A stretch of 64,000 bases of DNA, from NCBI RefSeq assembly GCF_003946025.1, contig NZ_RHNR01000003.1:1-64000 (forward strand), read 5' to 3'. A program made the position numbers and the translations under genes. Below the pieces are notes generated by a model that saw only the letters and a list, made by a program, of their open reading frames with translations, had not been told where the DNA came from and made no database searches. Origin of the DNA: Lacticaseibacillus songhuajiangensis (GTDB taxonomy: Bacteria > Bacillota > Bacilli > Lactobacillales > Lactobacillaceae). Positions 17,911-26,025 of this stretch are shown here, piece by piece. The stretch's first letter is position 1. Every line of letters starts with the position of its first letter.

Positions 17911-17945
17911 AAAGTCAGTTCGCATTCGCGAACTGACTTTTTTAT
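17911..17945 (+). terminator. Terminator after the MFS gene
   Basis: AAAGTCAGTTCGC/GCGAACTGACTTT stem followed by TTTTATTTT. Confidence 0.9.
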
Positions 17946-17951
17946 TTTGCC

Positions 17952-17998
17952 TTGCACTTTTTCAAAATGAGCCTATAATATCGTTAGTCGTCTAACGA
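17952..17998 (+). promoter_or_regulatory. marR promoter and operator
   Basis: TTGCAC, 16 bp, TATAAT, followed directly by the dyad TCGTTAGTCGTCTAACGA (17981-17998), which covers the start of transcription. The arrangement fits autorepression by the MarR protein encoded 15 bases downstream. Confidence 0.7.
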
Positions 17999-18012
17999 AA
18001 AGAGGCCAGCAC

Positions 18013-18435
18013 ATGGACTACGGTAAACTCATCAAGCTTGCAGCCAACCAAATGAACCGGCGCATGGACGCGTACGCAAAGCAGTACGGCCTCACTGGCA
18101 CCCAGATGTCGATTCTTGACTTTTTGTCGGGCAATCCGCACGCCTTGCAGCGGGACATCGAAGTGGAATTCAACATTCAGCGTTCCACCGCAACGGTGAC
18201 CTTGCAGCGCATGGAGAAAGCGGGGCTTGTCAACCGCGTGCCTGCAGCTACCGATGCGCGGCAGAAAGAAGTGCACCTGACGAATAAGGCGCAGGCACTG
18301 AGCAGCGCCGTGGCTGCGTACATCGCCCATCAGCAAATGAGCCTAGTCACGCACTTCTCAGAAGAAGAGCAGGCCACCTTCACGGCTATGCTGCAGTATT
18401 TCATTGAATTAAACGGAGGCAATCACCATCAATAA
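18013..18435 (+). CDS. MarR family transcriptional regulator
   Basis: Winged-helix regulator of 140 residues. The core LTGTQMSILDFL, the recognition region QRSTATVTLQRMEKAGLVNR and the wing with ATDARQKEVHLT are typical MarR features. It is translationally coupled to the MFS exporter whose coding region overlaps its last 8 bases. The likely role is substrate-relieved repression of that exporter and of itself, through the palindrome in its promoter. The ligand is unknown. Confidence 0.93.
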   Translation: MDYGKLIKLAANQMNRRMDAYAKQYGLTGTQMSILDFLSGNPHALQRDIEVEFNIQRSTATVTLQRMEKAGLVNRVPAATDARQKEVHLTNKAQALSSAVAAYIAHQQMSLVTHFSEEEQATFTAMLQYFIELNGGNHHQ

Positions 18436-19822
18436 GTCACAAAAAATCGAACCACGAGTCGTTGGCGCCATCTTTGCCACCGGCCTGATGTCTTTCTGCG
18501 GGGTCATCGTCGAAACCGCCATGAACATCACCTTCCCCACGCTGATGAAAGAATTCGGCGTCGCCACCAACACGGTGCAGTGGATGACCACGCTCTACCT
18601 GCTCGTCGTCGCTGCGCTGGTGCCATTGTCAGCCACCTTTAAGCGCCGCTTCAAAATGCGCAGCCTCTTCCTGGTCGCCATCAGCTTCTTTATCATCGGA
18701 GTCGTCCTCGATGGCATTGCGCCTGCATTCTGGGTTCTACTTTTGGGCCGCGGTATCCAAGGTCTCGGGACCGGCATTGCACTGCCGCTGATGTTTAACA
18801 TCATTTTGGAGCAAGTGCCGCAGTCCAAAGTCGGGATGATGATGGGCATCGGCACCATGATCACCGGGGTGGCGCCCGCTATCGGGCCTACCTTCGGCGG
18901 TCTGGTCGTCTCCGCATTCGGCTGGCGCTACGTATTCGTCTTCTTGCTACCAGTACTCGTCTTCGCCCTGGTGCTCGGACTACTGTGCATCCGGCAAAAG
19001 ACGCCGGTCAGCGCCGTGCACGTGGATGCGCTTAGTGTCGCTCTCATTGTCGTCACCTTCTGCAGTCTGATCTTCGGAATCAGTAACTTGGGCAGCCAAG
19101 CCTTCATGAGTCTCTCCGTCGGCGGCGCCCTGCTGCTCGGTATCGTCGCGCTGGCGCTCTTCACTCGGCGGTCACTGACCATCAAGCAGCCCATCATCAA
19201 CTTGCGACTGTTCACCACGCGCGCCTTCACCCTCAGCGTGCTGTGCTTCACCGCACTGCAGATTGCGGCGCTCGGCCTGTCCTTCCTACTGCCGAACTAC
19301 ATTCAGCTCGTGAATGGTAATTCCGCACTACAGGCGGGGCTGATCGTCCTCCCCGGCGCCGTGCTCGGTGCCATTCTTGGACCTCTCAGCGGCCGACTTT
19401 ACGACCACGTTGGCGCGGCCATCCCGCTACGGACTGGCGCCGTACTCACCATTGTCGGGACAGCGGTCATGTTTGTATTCGGCCGCAGCCTGGGCAACGG
19501 TCTGATTATCGCCACCTACACCTTCTTCATGGCCGGTATGGGCCTAAGCTACGGGAACATCATGACTAGCGGCCTCAGTTTCCTGGACGTGGCGCAGCAA
19601 AGCGACGGGAACGCCATCTTCAACACGGTGCAACAGTTTGCCGCTGCACTCGGGACCAGCATGGCGGCCGCAATGGTCGCAGCTGGGCAAAAGGCCGCCA
19701 GCAACCAAGCTGTCGGCACCGCCAACGGGACAACGAATGCCCTGCTCGTTTTGCTCGTGCTGGTTGTGGTGGAACTGTTCATCGCATTGATTAACACGCA
19801 TAAGCAAGCCGCAACACATTAA
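18428..19822 (+). CDS. MFS efflux transporter (DHA2 type), apparent ATC start
   Basis: Drug exporter of about 464 residues controlled with marR. The transport motifs NTVQWMTTLYLLVVAAL, GRGIQGLGTGIALPL and APAIGPTFGGL are present. The first ATG in frame (18488) would cut away most of the first membrane helix. An upstream ATC at 18428 lies 8 bases after a strong GGAGG and opens the reading frame I/M-NKSQKIEPRVVGAIFATG, which restores the helix. No ATG, GTG or TTG occurs between that ribosome site and 18488. I therefore place the start at ATC; the overlap with marR is 8 bases. Confidence 0.8.
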   Translation: MNKSQKIEPRVVGAIFATGLMSFCGVIVETAMNITFPTLMKEFGVATNTVQWMTTLYLLVVAALVPLSATFKRRFKMRSLFLVAISFFIIGVVLDGIAPAFWVLLLGRGIQGLGTGIALPLMFNIILEQVPQSKVGMMMGIGTMITGVAPAIGPTFGGLVVSAFGWRYVFVFLLPVLVFALVLGLLCIRQKTPVSAVHVDALSVALIVVTFCSLIFGISNLGSQAFMSLSVGGALLLGIVALALFTRRSLTIKQPIINLRLFTTRAFTLSVLCFTALQIAALGLSFLLPNYIQLVNGNSALQAGLIVLPGAVLGAILGPLSGRLYDHVGAAIPLRTGAVLTIVGTAVMFVFGRSLGNGLIIATYTFFMAGMGLSYGNIMTSGLSFLDVAQQSDGNAIFNTVQQFAAALGTSMAAAMVAAGQKAASNQAVGTANGTTNALLVLLVLVVVELFIALINTHKQAATH

Positions 19823-19833
19823 TCATTTAGTGC

Positions 19834-19867
19834 AAAAAACGGACGTTCAATTGAACGTCCGTTTTTT
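19834..19867. terminator. Bidirectional terminator
   Basis: AAAAAACGGACGTTCAA/TTGAACGTCCGTTTTTT perfect stem between convergent genes. Confidence 0.9.
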
Positions 19868-19868
19868 G

Positions 19869-19884
19869 TGTTTCACGTGAAACG
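19869..19884. promoter_or_regulatory. parS chromosome-partition site
   Basis: TGTTTCACGTGAAACG matches the Firmicute parS consensus TGTTNCACGTGAAACA at all but the last base and contains the perfect palindrome GTTTCACGTGAAAC. ParB (Spo0J) would load here. It lies between a terminator and the 3' end of the next gene. Confidence 0.8.
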
Positions 19885-19885
19885 A

Positions 19886-20476
19886 CTATGCTCGTGCACC
19901 AACCTGCTGCGCGGTCGCCAGCCACTTAGCACGCTGGTCATCGCTACTCTTTTTGACCATGTTACAACTCATCCAGCGCACGTGCTTGAGGCCCATCTTC
20001 TTAAAGGTCCCCCGCACCAGTGCCCGCTGCACGGCGTCGCCAAACACCCACCGGTAAACAGAGCGTGGTGTGTTCATCGTGGTAATGATGGTCGTCGACT
20101 GCAAGTTATCCAGCAGGGAACGCATCCCCGTGGCGCTCTTGTCGTAATCAAAAGTCTCGCCAGGGAATACGACCTTGTCGATGAAGCCCTTCATCATGGC
20201 CGGCATCAATTCCCACCAGATAGGAAAGACCAGCACAAGGTGGTCGGCTTCCTTAATGCGCCGAATGTAGTCCAGCGCCTGCTCATCTTGCGCCTTGTGC
20301 TTCAGAAAGCCAATTAGATCCTTGCTGTGCATCACCGGATCAAAGCCATCAGCTTCCAAATCAATCAGGTCGACTTCCTGACCCGCATTTTGGGCGCCAT
20401 CACGCACCGCACTCATCAAAGCGTGGCAGAAACTCCCGTCATAAGGGTGGATCGTTACAATTACTGTTTTAGTCAT
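19886..20476 (-). CDS. NAD(P)H-dependent oxidoreductase, flavodoxin-like fold
   Basis: Quinone-reductase/MdaB-like protein of 196 residues. The FMN-binding fold shows at TVIVTIHPYDGSFCHAL, the central VFPIWWELMPAMMKGFID and a later TMNTPRSVYRW. It probably reduces quinones or related electrophiles with NAD(P)H and FMN. ATG 20476 follows GGAGG by 8 bases. It lies 75 bases downstream of a Crp/Fnr regulator on the same strand, which may control it. Confidence 0.88.
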   Translation of the reverse strand: MTKTVIVTIHPYDGSFCHALMSAVRDGAQNAGQEVDLIDLEADGFDPVMHSKDLIGFLKHKAQDEQALDYIRRIKEADHLVLVFPIWWELMPAMMKGFIDKVVFPGETFDYDKSATGMRSLLDNLQSTTIITTMNTPRSVYRWVFGDAVQRALVRGTFKKMGLKHVRWMSCNMVKKSSDDQRAKWLATAQQVGARA

Positions 20477-20551
20477 ATACTTATCCTCCATTAGTTCGTT
20501 AGTTGATGAAGTTAGTATATGAGCTACCACAGATGTGGGCATTAACAATTG

Positions 20552-21106
20552 TTAATCATCGATATTATCGCGCACCCGTTTGCGAATTCGTGATAAGGAC
20601 ACCGGGGTGATGCCCAGATAAGACGCCAGTTCGTAGTGCGGTACGCGCGCAATCAGCTCTGGATTGGTTCGCGCCAAATCACGATAACGATCCTCAGGCG
20701 ATTTTTCGATGCGGTTCAAGAAATAATGCGTGTAATCGATGAAGCGGTAGCAAATGTGCGTCGTAAAAGCCGCCATGAGACGCGCATCATGGTTCAAAGC
20801 AGTCAGTGCGACCTTGCCGTCGACCGCAATGACCTGCGTCTCCTCCATCGCGGTGAGGGCAAACGTGCTCGGGCTTTGCAGATAGAAACTCTCAAACGAT
20901 GCCACGGATTGGCCTTCAAAGAAGAACTGCAAGTTGATATCGCGTCCCTGCGCATCATTATGACTGAGACGCAAGCCGCCGTGTTGCACCAGGTAGATCC
21001 GCTGCGCCGTGTCTCCTTGTTCGAGCAAGGTCGCGCCAGCGGCAAAATTTTGCACGACCCCCTCACGTTTGAACAACGCCTCGTAATCAAGCTCATCCGT
21101 CATCAT
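20552..21106 (-). CDS. Crp/Fnr family transcriptional regulator
   Basis: 184 residues with an N-terminal cyclic-nucleotide-binding-like beta barrel (GATLLEQGDTAQRIYLVQHGGLRLS) and a C-terminal helix-turn-helix (ELASYLGITPVSLSRIRKRV). It lacks the N-terminal cysteine cluster of oxygen-sensing FNR, so the signal is unknown. ATG 21106 lies 8 bases after GGAGG. A perfect 16-bp palindrome ATTAACAATTGTTAAT covers its stop codon (20540-20555) and could be an operator for the oxidoreductase gene downstream. Confidence 0.9.
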   Translation of the reverse strand: MMTDELDYEALFKREGVVQNFAAGATLLEQGDTAQRIYLVQHGGLRLSHNDAQGRDINLQFFFEGQSVASFESFYLQSPSTFALTAMEETQVIAVDGKVALTALNHDARLMAAFTTHICYRFIDYTHYFLNRIEKSPEDRYRDLARTNPELIARVPHYELASYLGITPVSLSRIRKRVRDNIDD

Positions 21107-21339
21107 CGCTTGCACCTCCGCTTAACATTGCTAAATCACCTTTAGTTTAAGGATTTTGCCGCCTGCTGCCAAGCCGCAAATTTTTTTGAAAAAACTTGCA
21201 ATTAATGCTTGACCTGAAACGCGTTCGATAAAATACACTATGTTCGTAAAGGAAAAGGAACCGCATACATCCGCGCGGGCGGCGCCTTCTTCACTGTTAA
21301 CCCTTGCAAATGTCTGAAACATAATAGGAGGAAATTATC

Positions 21340-21792
21340 ATGTTTGCACTGCTTAAGAAGAAGAATGTTGTCACCAACGTTAACCTGGACAGTAGCGATG
21401 AAATCAGCCTGCTCAAGGTTGTGGCCCAGAAGGCCGCCAGCAAGCTCGAACTCGATGGTCAGGAGATCAAGAGCGGCCTGTTCGCCAGTGCCGCTGCCGG
21501 CACGAACCAGATTGTGGCGAACCGCGTACTGCTCACCCATGCCAGCACTGAAGCCATCAAGGATGTGAAGTTCGTTATCCTCACCCTGAGCGACGCCATC
21601 TACTGGAACGGCGACGTTAACCAGCCCGTCGACTACGTGGTGGTCACGGTCATGCCCGCCGACGACTCTGATACCCAATACAGCGACGTGGCGCAGAAGG
21701 TTGCCACCGTCATGAGCGCCAACGTTGACCAGCTCAGCGACTGGCACGACAACGCCGGCAAACTCAACCAGCTCATTAGTCAGTTCAATTAA
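21340..21792 (+). CDS. Orphan PTS EIIA type-2-like protein
   Basis: 150 residues with the layout of a fructose/mannitol-type EIIA domain. The region VANRVLLTHAST corresponds to the usual IGNGIAIPHA, with the phospho-histidine at His67. DVKFVILTLSDAIYWNGD and VDYVVVTVMPADDSD follow the family pattern. The deviation of the active-site loop (LLTHAS for IAIPHA) is notable, so phosphorylation should not be assumed. It stands alone, with AGGAGG before the start, just upstream of a LacI-type regulator. A regulatory rather than transport role is possible. Confidence 0.75.
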   Translation: MFALLKKKNVVTNVNLDSSDEISLLKVVAQKAASKLELDGQEIKSGLFASAAAGTNQIVANRVLLTHASTEAIKDVKFVILTLSDAIYWNGDVNQPVDYVVVTVMPADDSDTQYSDVAQKVATVMSANVDQLSDWHDNAGKLNQLISQFN

Positions 21793-21799
21793 GCAAATG

Positions 21800-21867
21800 A
21801 ACGCGCGCAGTGGTGCGCAGGGTACTCCGGTCGCCTCCGGGTACCTGCGGACCACTGCGCGCGTTTT
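21800..21867 (+). terminator. Large terminator hairpin
   Basis: AACGCGCGCAGTGGT pairs with ACCACTGCGCGCGTT around an inner GGTACTCCGG/CCGGGTACC-type arm, followed by TTTG. It separates the EIIA-like gene from lacI. Confidence 0.7.
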
Positions 21868-21921
21868 GTGGTAAGTTAAAGACAGAAGCAATTCGGAATC
21901 ACTCAGTTAGGAGGTGCCCCT

Positions 21922-22863
21922 ATGGCAACAATTCGCGACGTTGCGCGCATTAGTGGTTACTCAATTTCCACCGTATCACGTGTGTTAAATCACAAGAATT
22001 ACGTCTCTGATGAAGTGCGGCAGAGCGTGCAAAAGGTCATCGACAAACTCGACTACGTACCCAATGACGTGGCGCGTGACCTCAGCCGCGGTAAAACGAT
22101 GACCATTGGGGTTGTCATGCTCGACCTGTTGCACCCCTATTATGTGGACATTAACGTCGGCATTATGTCCGCGGCTTTTGAAGCGGGCTACACAGTCATG
22201 CAACTGCCGTCGAGTTATAAGAACGAACAGGAGCGCAGCTACCTGGAACAACTGCGCCGTAAGGCTTTTGATGGCCTCATCTTCACAACCCACAACATTC
22301 CGGTCAGCGAGATGCTGCCGTACCAGAAGTACGGTCACATCGTCGTCTGTCACGATCCCGGTGATGCCCCGATTGACGCTGCTTACAGTGAACGTGGGCC
22401 TTCGTATGAGCAGGCCTTTAACTGGATCAAAAGCCGGCATTACCAGCGCATCGGTCTGCTTTTGCCGCGCGATCCAGCTTTGTCAGCTACCAGCGCGGAA
22501 ACGCTTACTGCTTATGCACAAGTCTTCGGTGCCAAGCCAGACCGAGCCCTGACACGCTACGGGACGATGACCTACGCCGATGGCTACGCGGCGGGCGAAT
22601 ACTACATCAGTAACGGTCTCAATCCTGATTTTGTTTTCGCCAATGGTGACGACATCGCCACTGGTCTTGCGCAGTGCTACAAGGATCGCGGATTGCGGCC
22701 GCCTGACCTCATGGGCCAAGACAAACAGCTGTCCGGACAACTGCTGGGCATTCCCACCATTGACCACCATTACCACGATGTTGGAGCCGCGGCCCTGCGG
22801 CTAGCGATTGGCGCCAGCAGCGGTAAGCATGGGGTGCACTCTGATTTTATTGCGAAACGCTAA
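21922..22863 (+). CDS. LacI family transcriptional regulator
   Basis: 313 residues. The N-terminal HTH reads IRDVARISGYSISTVSRVLN and the hinge helix is YVPNDVARDLSRGKT. A periplasmic-binding-protein-like sensor domain follows. The start has AGGAGGTG upstream. The most likely targets are sugar genes, but no catabolic gene adjoins it, so ligand and targets are unknown. The C-terminal effector region is a little short for the family. Confidence 0.93.
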   Translation: MATIRDVARISGYSISTVSRVLNHKNYVSDEVRQSVQKVIDKLDYVPNDVARDLSRGKTMTIGVVMLDLLHPYYVDINVGIMSAAFEAGYTVMQLPSSYKNEQERSYLEQLRRKAFDGLIFTTHNIPVSEMLPYQKYGHIVVCHDPGDAPIDAAYSERGPSYEQAFNWIKSRHYQRIGLLLPRDPALSATSAETLTAYAQVFGAKPDRALTRYGTMTYADGYAAGEYYISNGLNPDFVFANGDDIATGLAQCYKDRGLRPPDLMGQDKQLSGQLLGIPTIDHHYHDVGAAALRLAIGASSGKHGVHSDFIAKR

Positions 22864-22900
22864 AAAGACTCGTTGTCCATTTTGGACAGCGAGTCTTTTT
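22862..22900. terminator. Bidirectional terminator
   Basis: AAAAAGACTCG..TGTCC/GGACAGCGAGTCTTTTT stem after lacI. It also serves genes arriving from the minus strand. Confidence 0.85.
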
Positions 22901-22948
22901 GTATACCATAATAATAGCATCATGATGAAACTATCTGGCGTTCTACCC

Positions 22949-22996
22949 TTAAGCCGCCAAAACAATGACGACCACACTAATTAATAAGAAAAGCAT
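22949..22996 (-). CDS. Possible 15-residue hydrophobic peptide
   Basis: A very short frame encoding MLFLLISVVVIVLAA, an almost pure membrane segment. It is preceded by AGGGGTG at 4 bases and followed at some distance by a terminator. It starts 23 bases after the preceding gene on the same strand. Hydrophobic micro-peptides of this sort occur as small regulators or toxin-like products. Length and chance occurrence make this tentative. Confidence 0.3.
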   Translation of the reverse strand: MLFLLISVVVIVLAA

Positions 22997-23019
22997 TTTG
23001 CACCCCTACTTCTGACTGC

Positions 23020-23343
23020 TTAAATGAACTGCATGGCTAAGGTGTAGCGGCGGTACTGCTGCATCTGTTGCCGACTGCGCTGGCTTAAAACGTCGAACGC
23101 AGCTTGCGCCCGAGCGCCAAACTTCAGTCCATCTTTTGCCACCAGCTGGTCAATATTCTTAACGAAGTGATCGACTTCAAGCGCTAGTGGCCAACCGTTC
23201 AAATGCGCATCAGCGACAATGCTGATCTCGGCCTTGATGAGATCAAGCGCAAGCCGCTGCACGATGTCGCAATCTTGCACCATCAGTGCGGCCTTAAGGT
23301 TTGTCAGTGCTGCCCCCAGCACTTGTTTGTCGCTAAGCATCAT
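23020..23343 (-). CDS. Hypothetical 107-residue helical protein
   Basis: Not recognised. The product appears all-alpha and soluble, with heptad-like hydrophobic spacing (LTNLKAALMVQDCDIVQRL, SQRSRQQMQQYRRYTL). GGAGGAG precedes two adjacent ATG codons (23343 and 23340); either could start. It is flanked by AT-rich sequence with a TATAAT-like box upstream, and there is no operon partner except the possible micro-peptide. Confidence 0.65.
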   Translation of the reverse strand: MMLSDKQVLGAALTNLKAALMVQDCDIVQRLALDLIKAEISIVADAHLNGWPLALEVDHFVKNIDQLVAKDGLKFGARAQAAFDVLSQRSRQQMQQYRRYTLAMQFI

Positions 23344-23494
23344 CCAACTCCTCCTCGATGTGAGCAAGCTCAACCCCTTAAATGTATAATACAGCATTTT
23401 TTGACTTTGTATAGTTTTTTTGGCCAAGTGCATGCAAAATTTTGCCCATTCTGGTCATGTGCAGTGCTGAGTTCGGTTAACCGGAGCATAAACA

Positions 23495-23532
23495 CAAAGA
23501 AGGTACCGTCAATAGCGACGATACCTTCTTTG
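23495..23532. terminator. Terminator after lacC
   Basis: CAAAGAAGGTA..GTC/GAC..TACCTTCTTTG stem; T-rich on both sides. Confidence 0.8.
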
Positions 23533-23571
23533 TTCGAAATAAAACTTCTCAATTTTCTATTTCCCAGGAAA

Positions 23572-24516
23572 TTATGCTTGTTCGTTGACCGTAACCTTGG
23601 CGTAGTATTCATCAAACTTGCTCTTATCAACGAAGCCCGTCTTGGCTTCCATCGTGTTCAACATGCCGCAAGTCATCGCACTCTTGAGCACTTCTTCGGG
23701 TGCTTCGTGCTTGTCGGTGGCGTATGCAAGGCCAGCGAGCGTCGAGTCACCAGAGCCAACTGGGTTGACCACGTTAATCTTCTGGATGGCCGCCTGGTAG
23801 AAATCTCTATTGTGCTTGGCAAAGGCGCCCTTGCTACCGAGCGAAACAACAACCCATTCCACACCGTCAAACAGCGGGTGCTGCAGCTGTTTGGTCAGCT
23901 GTGGTAGGTTCGTCCGGTCGACTTCTTCGCCAATCAGCGCCCCCAGTTCGGAGTCATTAGGCTTAATCAAATCTGGCTTGTCATCGGCCTTCAGGGCCGC
24001 CTCAAGCGCAGCACCGGAAGCGTCCAGGAAGACCGGTACGCCTGCTTCATGACCGATGTGCACCATCTGCGCATAAAAATCAGTTGGTAAGCCACCAGGC
24101 AGACTGCCGGAAATCGTGACCAGTTCGACCGTCTTGAGCAATTCGCGGTAATGGTTCAAGAAATTCTCCGCATCTTGGGCACTCAGCGTTGGTCCCTTTT
24201 CCAGAATTTCGGTCTGGTCACCATTATCGTGCAGAATCGCGATGCAAGAACGGGTTTCACCATCAATCTGGGCAAAATCACCCTTGATGCCATCCTTGTC
24301 CAAGCGCCCCTGCAAGTACTTACCAAAGTAGCCGCCCAGCACACCCGTGGCAACAACTGGATGGTTCAGACAGTGGAGCACACGCGCCACGTTCAGTCCT
24401 TTGCCGCCGGCCGTTTTACGTACTTCAGTTACGCGGTTCACGTCATCAATGGTCAAATGATCCAGCGGATACTGCACATCGATGGATGGGTTCATGGTTA
24501 CTGCAAGAATTGTCAT
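23572..24516 (-). CDS. lacC: Tagatose-6-phosphate kinase (PfkB family)
   Basis: PfkB-family sugar kinase of 314 residues. It has the N-terminal TMNPSIDVQYPL and the glycine motif TAGGKGLNVARVL. A central SGSLPGG and the C-terminal anion hole/catalytic Asp in NPVGSGDSTLAGLA follow. It phosphorylates tagatose-6-phosphate to tagatose-1,6-bisphosphate. 1-phosphofructokinase is nearly indistinguishable by sequence; the lacA/lacB neighbours decide. ATG 24516 has GGAGG 8 bases upstream. The aldolase gene lacD is not in the window. Confidence 0.9.
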   Translation of the reverse strand: MTILAVTMNPSIDVQYPLDHLTIDDVNRVTEVRKTAGGKGLNVARVLHCLNHPVVATGVLGGYFGKYLQGRLDKDGIKGDFAQIDGETRSCIAILHDNGDQTEILEKGPTLSAQDAENFLNHYRELLKTVELVTISGSLPGGLPTDFYAQMVHIGHEAGVPVFLDASGAALEAALKADDKPDLIKPNDSELGALIGEEVDRTNLPQLTKQLQHPLFDGVEWVVVSLGSKGAFAKHNRDFYQAAIQKINVVNPVGSGDSTLAGLAYATDKHEAPEEVLKSAMTCGMLNTMEAKTGFVDKSKFDEYYAKVTVNEQA

Positions 24517-24539
24517 GGGTAAAGCCTCCGTATTATGTA

Positions 24540-24930
24540 GCCTGCACGCGATTGTGCAGGCAATATTTATTGTTTCATTCCGCAAAAGAGCCAGTCGCAC
24601 TTAACGCTTGCTTCGCTGTCCATTTTGCTAAGGGCGGCAAAGCCGCACAAGTAAAAATGGCTAGCGTTTAGTAAGACGGACATCGAAGTAAGCCCGTCTT
24701 TTTTAGATGACTGATACTCATCTTGCGAGAAGCCGTTTTTTGTCGTACTCCGCAAAAGAGCCAGGACGCATGTCCTGGCTCTTTTGCACTGCGTACCGTC
24801 TGCACCTGGGATATGGCGCGGTTAACTGGCCGATTCGCCGAAATCTCAGCCTCTTAACCTTCGCGGGCTAGGGGAATAGTCCGGACGGGACAGTATTGGT
24901 TAAAAAAATCTTTTGCAAGGCACGACTGAA
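24540..24930. repeat. Hairpin-rich spacer between lacB and lacC
   Basis: About 400 bases without a credible gene. It holds CCTGCAC/GTGCAGG (24541-24560) and a GACGG/CCGTC stem with a T-run on the plus strand (24673-24704). A perfect 16-bp hairpin GCAAAAGAGCCAGGAC with its complement lies at 24752-24787. The segment CCGCAAAAGAGCCAG occurs twice (near 24580 and 24750). These structures would expose or end the lacRAB transcript before lacC, so lacC may be expressed at a different level. Confidence 0.6.
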
Positions 24931-25506
24931 TTAGTCGTGGTAAACGCCTTCGGACCACTTCTTGTTTTCTTCGTCGAAGAAGTGCACGTTGTCCTTCTGG
25001 TCTGGGTTTGGTGTTGCGATGTTGTCGATCTTGTCGATGAGCTTCTTGTTCTCGTCGCTTGGCTTGTAAGAAGCTTCAAGAAAGGAGTCAACGATGTCAA
25101 AGATGAAGTCGCGGCCAAGCACGATACCACCAAAGCCGAGCACGTTAGCGTTCAGTTCTTCACGGGCGTACTTAGCCTGAGTTGCGTCACCAACCATGGC
25201 AGCGCGGATGCCTTCGTTCTTGTCGGCAGCGGTGGAAACACCGATACCAGTCCCACAAAGGACAACCCCAAGGTCTGCACGGCCGTCAGCAACATCTTCA
25301 GCAACGCGCTTACCGTAGATTGGGTAGTGCGTGCGAGTGTTGTCGTGGGTACCTTCGTCGATAACCTGGTAGCCAAGGCTCTTCAGGTGGTCAGATACAA
25401 GCATCTTCGTTGCGGTAACGATGTGGTCGTTCCCAAGGGCAATGACCGTGTGCTTATCAATAGCTGGGTCTACAAATTCTGGTGATGGCATGTCATTTTC
25501 AAGCAT
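24931..25506 (-). CDS. lacB: Galactose-6-phosphate isomerase subunit LacB
   Basis: RpiB/LacA/LacB family, 191 residues, with the phosphate-binding [12 protein letters not shown] and the N-terminal IALGNDHI. It converts galactose-6-phosphate to tagatose-6-phosphate together with LacA. A C-terminal extension (after about 150) fits LacB rather than RpiB. It is 67 bases downstream of lacA, with GGAGG before the ATG. Confidence 0.93.
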   Translation of the reverse strand: MLENDMPSPEFVDPAIDKHTVIALGNDHIVTATKMLVSDHLKSLGYQVIDEGTHDNTRTHYPIYGKRVAEDVADGRADLGVVLCGTGIGVSTAADKNEGIRAAMVGDATQAKYAREELNANVLGFGGIVLGRDFIFDIVDSFLEASYKPSDENKKLIDKIDNIATPNPDQKDNVHFFDEENKKWSEGVYHD

Positions 25507-25573
25507 TGAAATGTTCCTCCAATTTTACAATCGTGATGATTTTTGATTTGCGATATGAGTTCAAATAGATGAA

Positions 25574-26002
25574 TTAGATCATCTTTTCGAGCATGTCGAG
25601 ACGTACCTGGTGACGACCACCGGCATATTCGGTGTCGAGGTAGTGCTGGACAATCCCGTAGGCAAGCTTTTCACCGACAATACCGGAACCCAGGGCGATG
25701 GCCTTGGCACCATTGTGCATAGCGGTCATGTGCGCGGTCCGTTCTTCGTTAACGTTCGCGGTAACCATGCCCTTGACCTTGTTGCTGGCCATGGCAGAGC
25801 CGACGCCGTATTCGTCGAACATAACGGCCTTCTTAACACCGTTTTCCAAAACCTGCTTGGTAACAGCGAGTGAAGATTCAACAAAATCCTCGGCAGGTTC
25901 CTCAGTAACATCAATCACGTTGTAGTTGTGATCATTCAGGTACTTCTTAACCTTTTCCTTGAGTTCGAAACCGTTCTTGTCAGAGCCAATAACAACATCC
26001 AT
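25574..26002 (-). CDS. lacA: Galactose-6-phosphate isomerase subunit LacA
   Basis: Shorter partner (142 residues) of LacB. It opens with [20 protein letters not shown] and has [18 protein letters not shown] in place of the full catalytic loop, as in LacA proteins. The heteromeric enzyme starts the tagatose-6-phosphate route for galactose delivered as galactose-6-phosphate. It lies between lacR and lacB on the minus strand. Confidence 0.93.
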   Translation of the reverse strand: MDVVIGSDKNGFELKEKVKKYLNDHNYNVIDVTEEPAEDFVESSLAVTKQVLENGVKKAVMFDEYGVGSAMASNKVKGMVTANVNEERTAHMTAMHNGAKAIALGSGIVGEKLAYGIVQHYLDTEYAGGRHQVRLDMLEKMI

Positions 26003-26025
26003 GGTAGCAATTCTCCTTTTATATA

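Noticed and set aside
21213-21229. TGAAACGCGTTCGA upstream of the EIIA-like gene as a cre site
   Set aside because: The central CG is shifted by one base and the outer bases do not match the consensus.
21238-21891. 217-residue frame opposite the EIIA-like gene
   Set aside because: The plus-strand frame has a ribosome site and a recognisable fold; the minus frame is its shadow.
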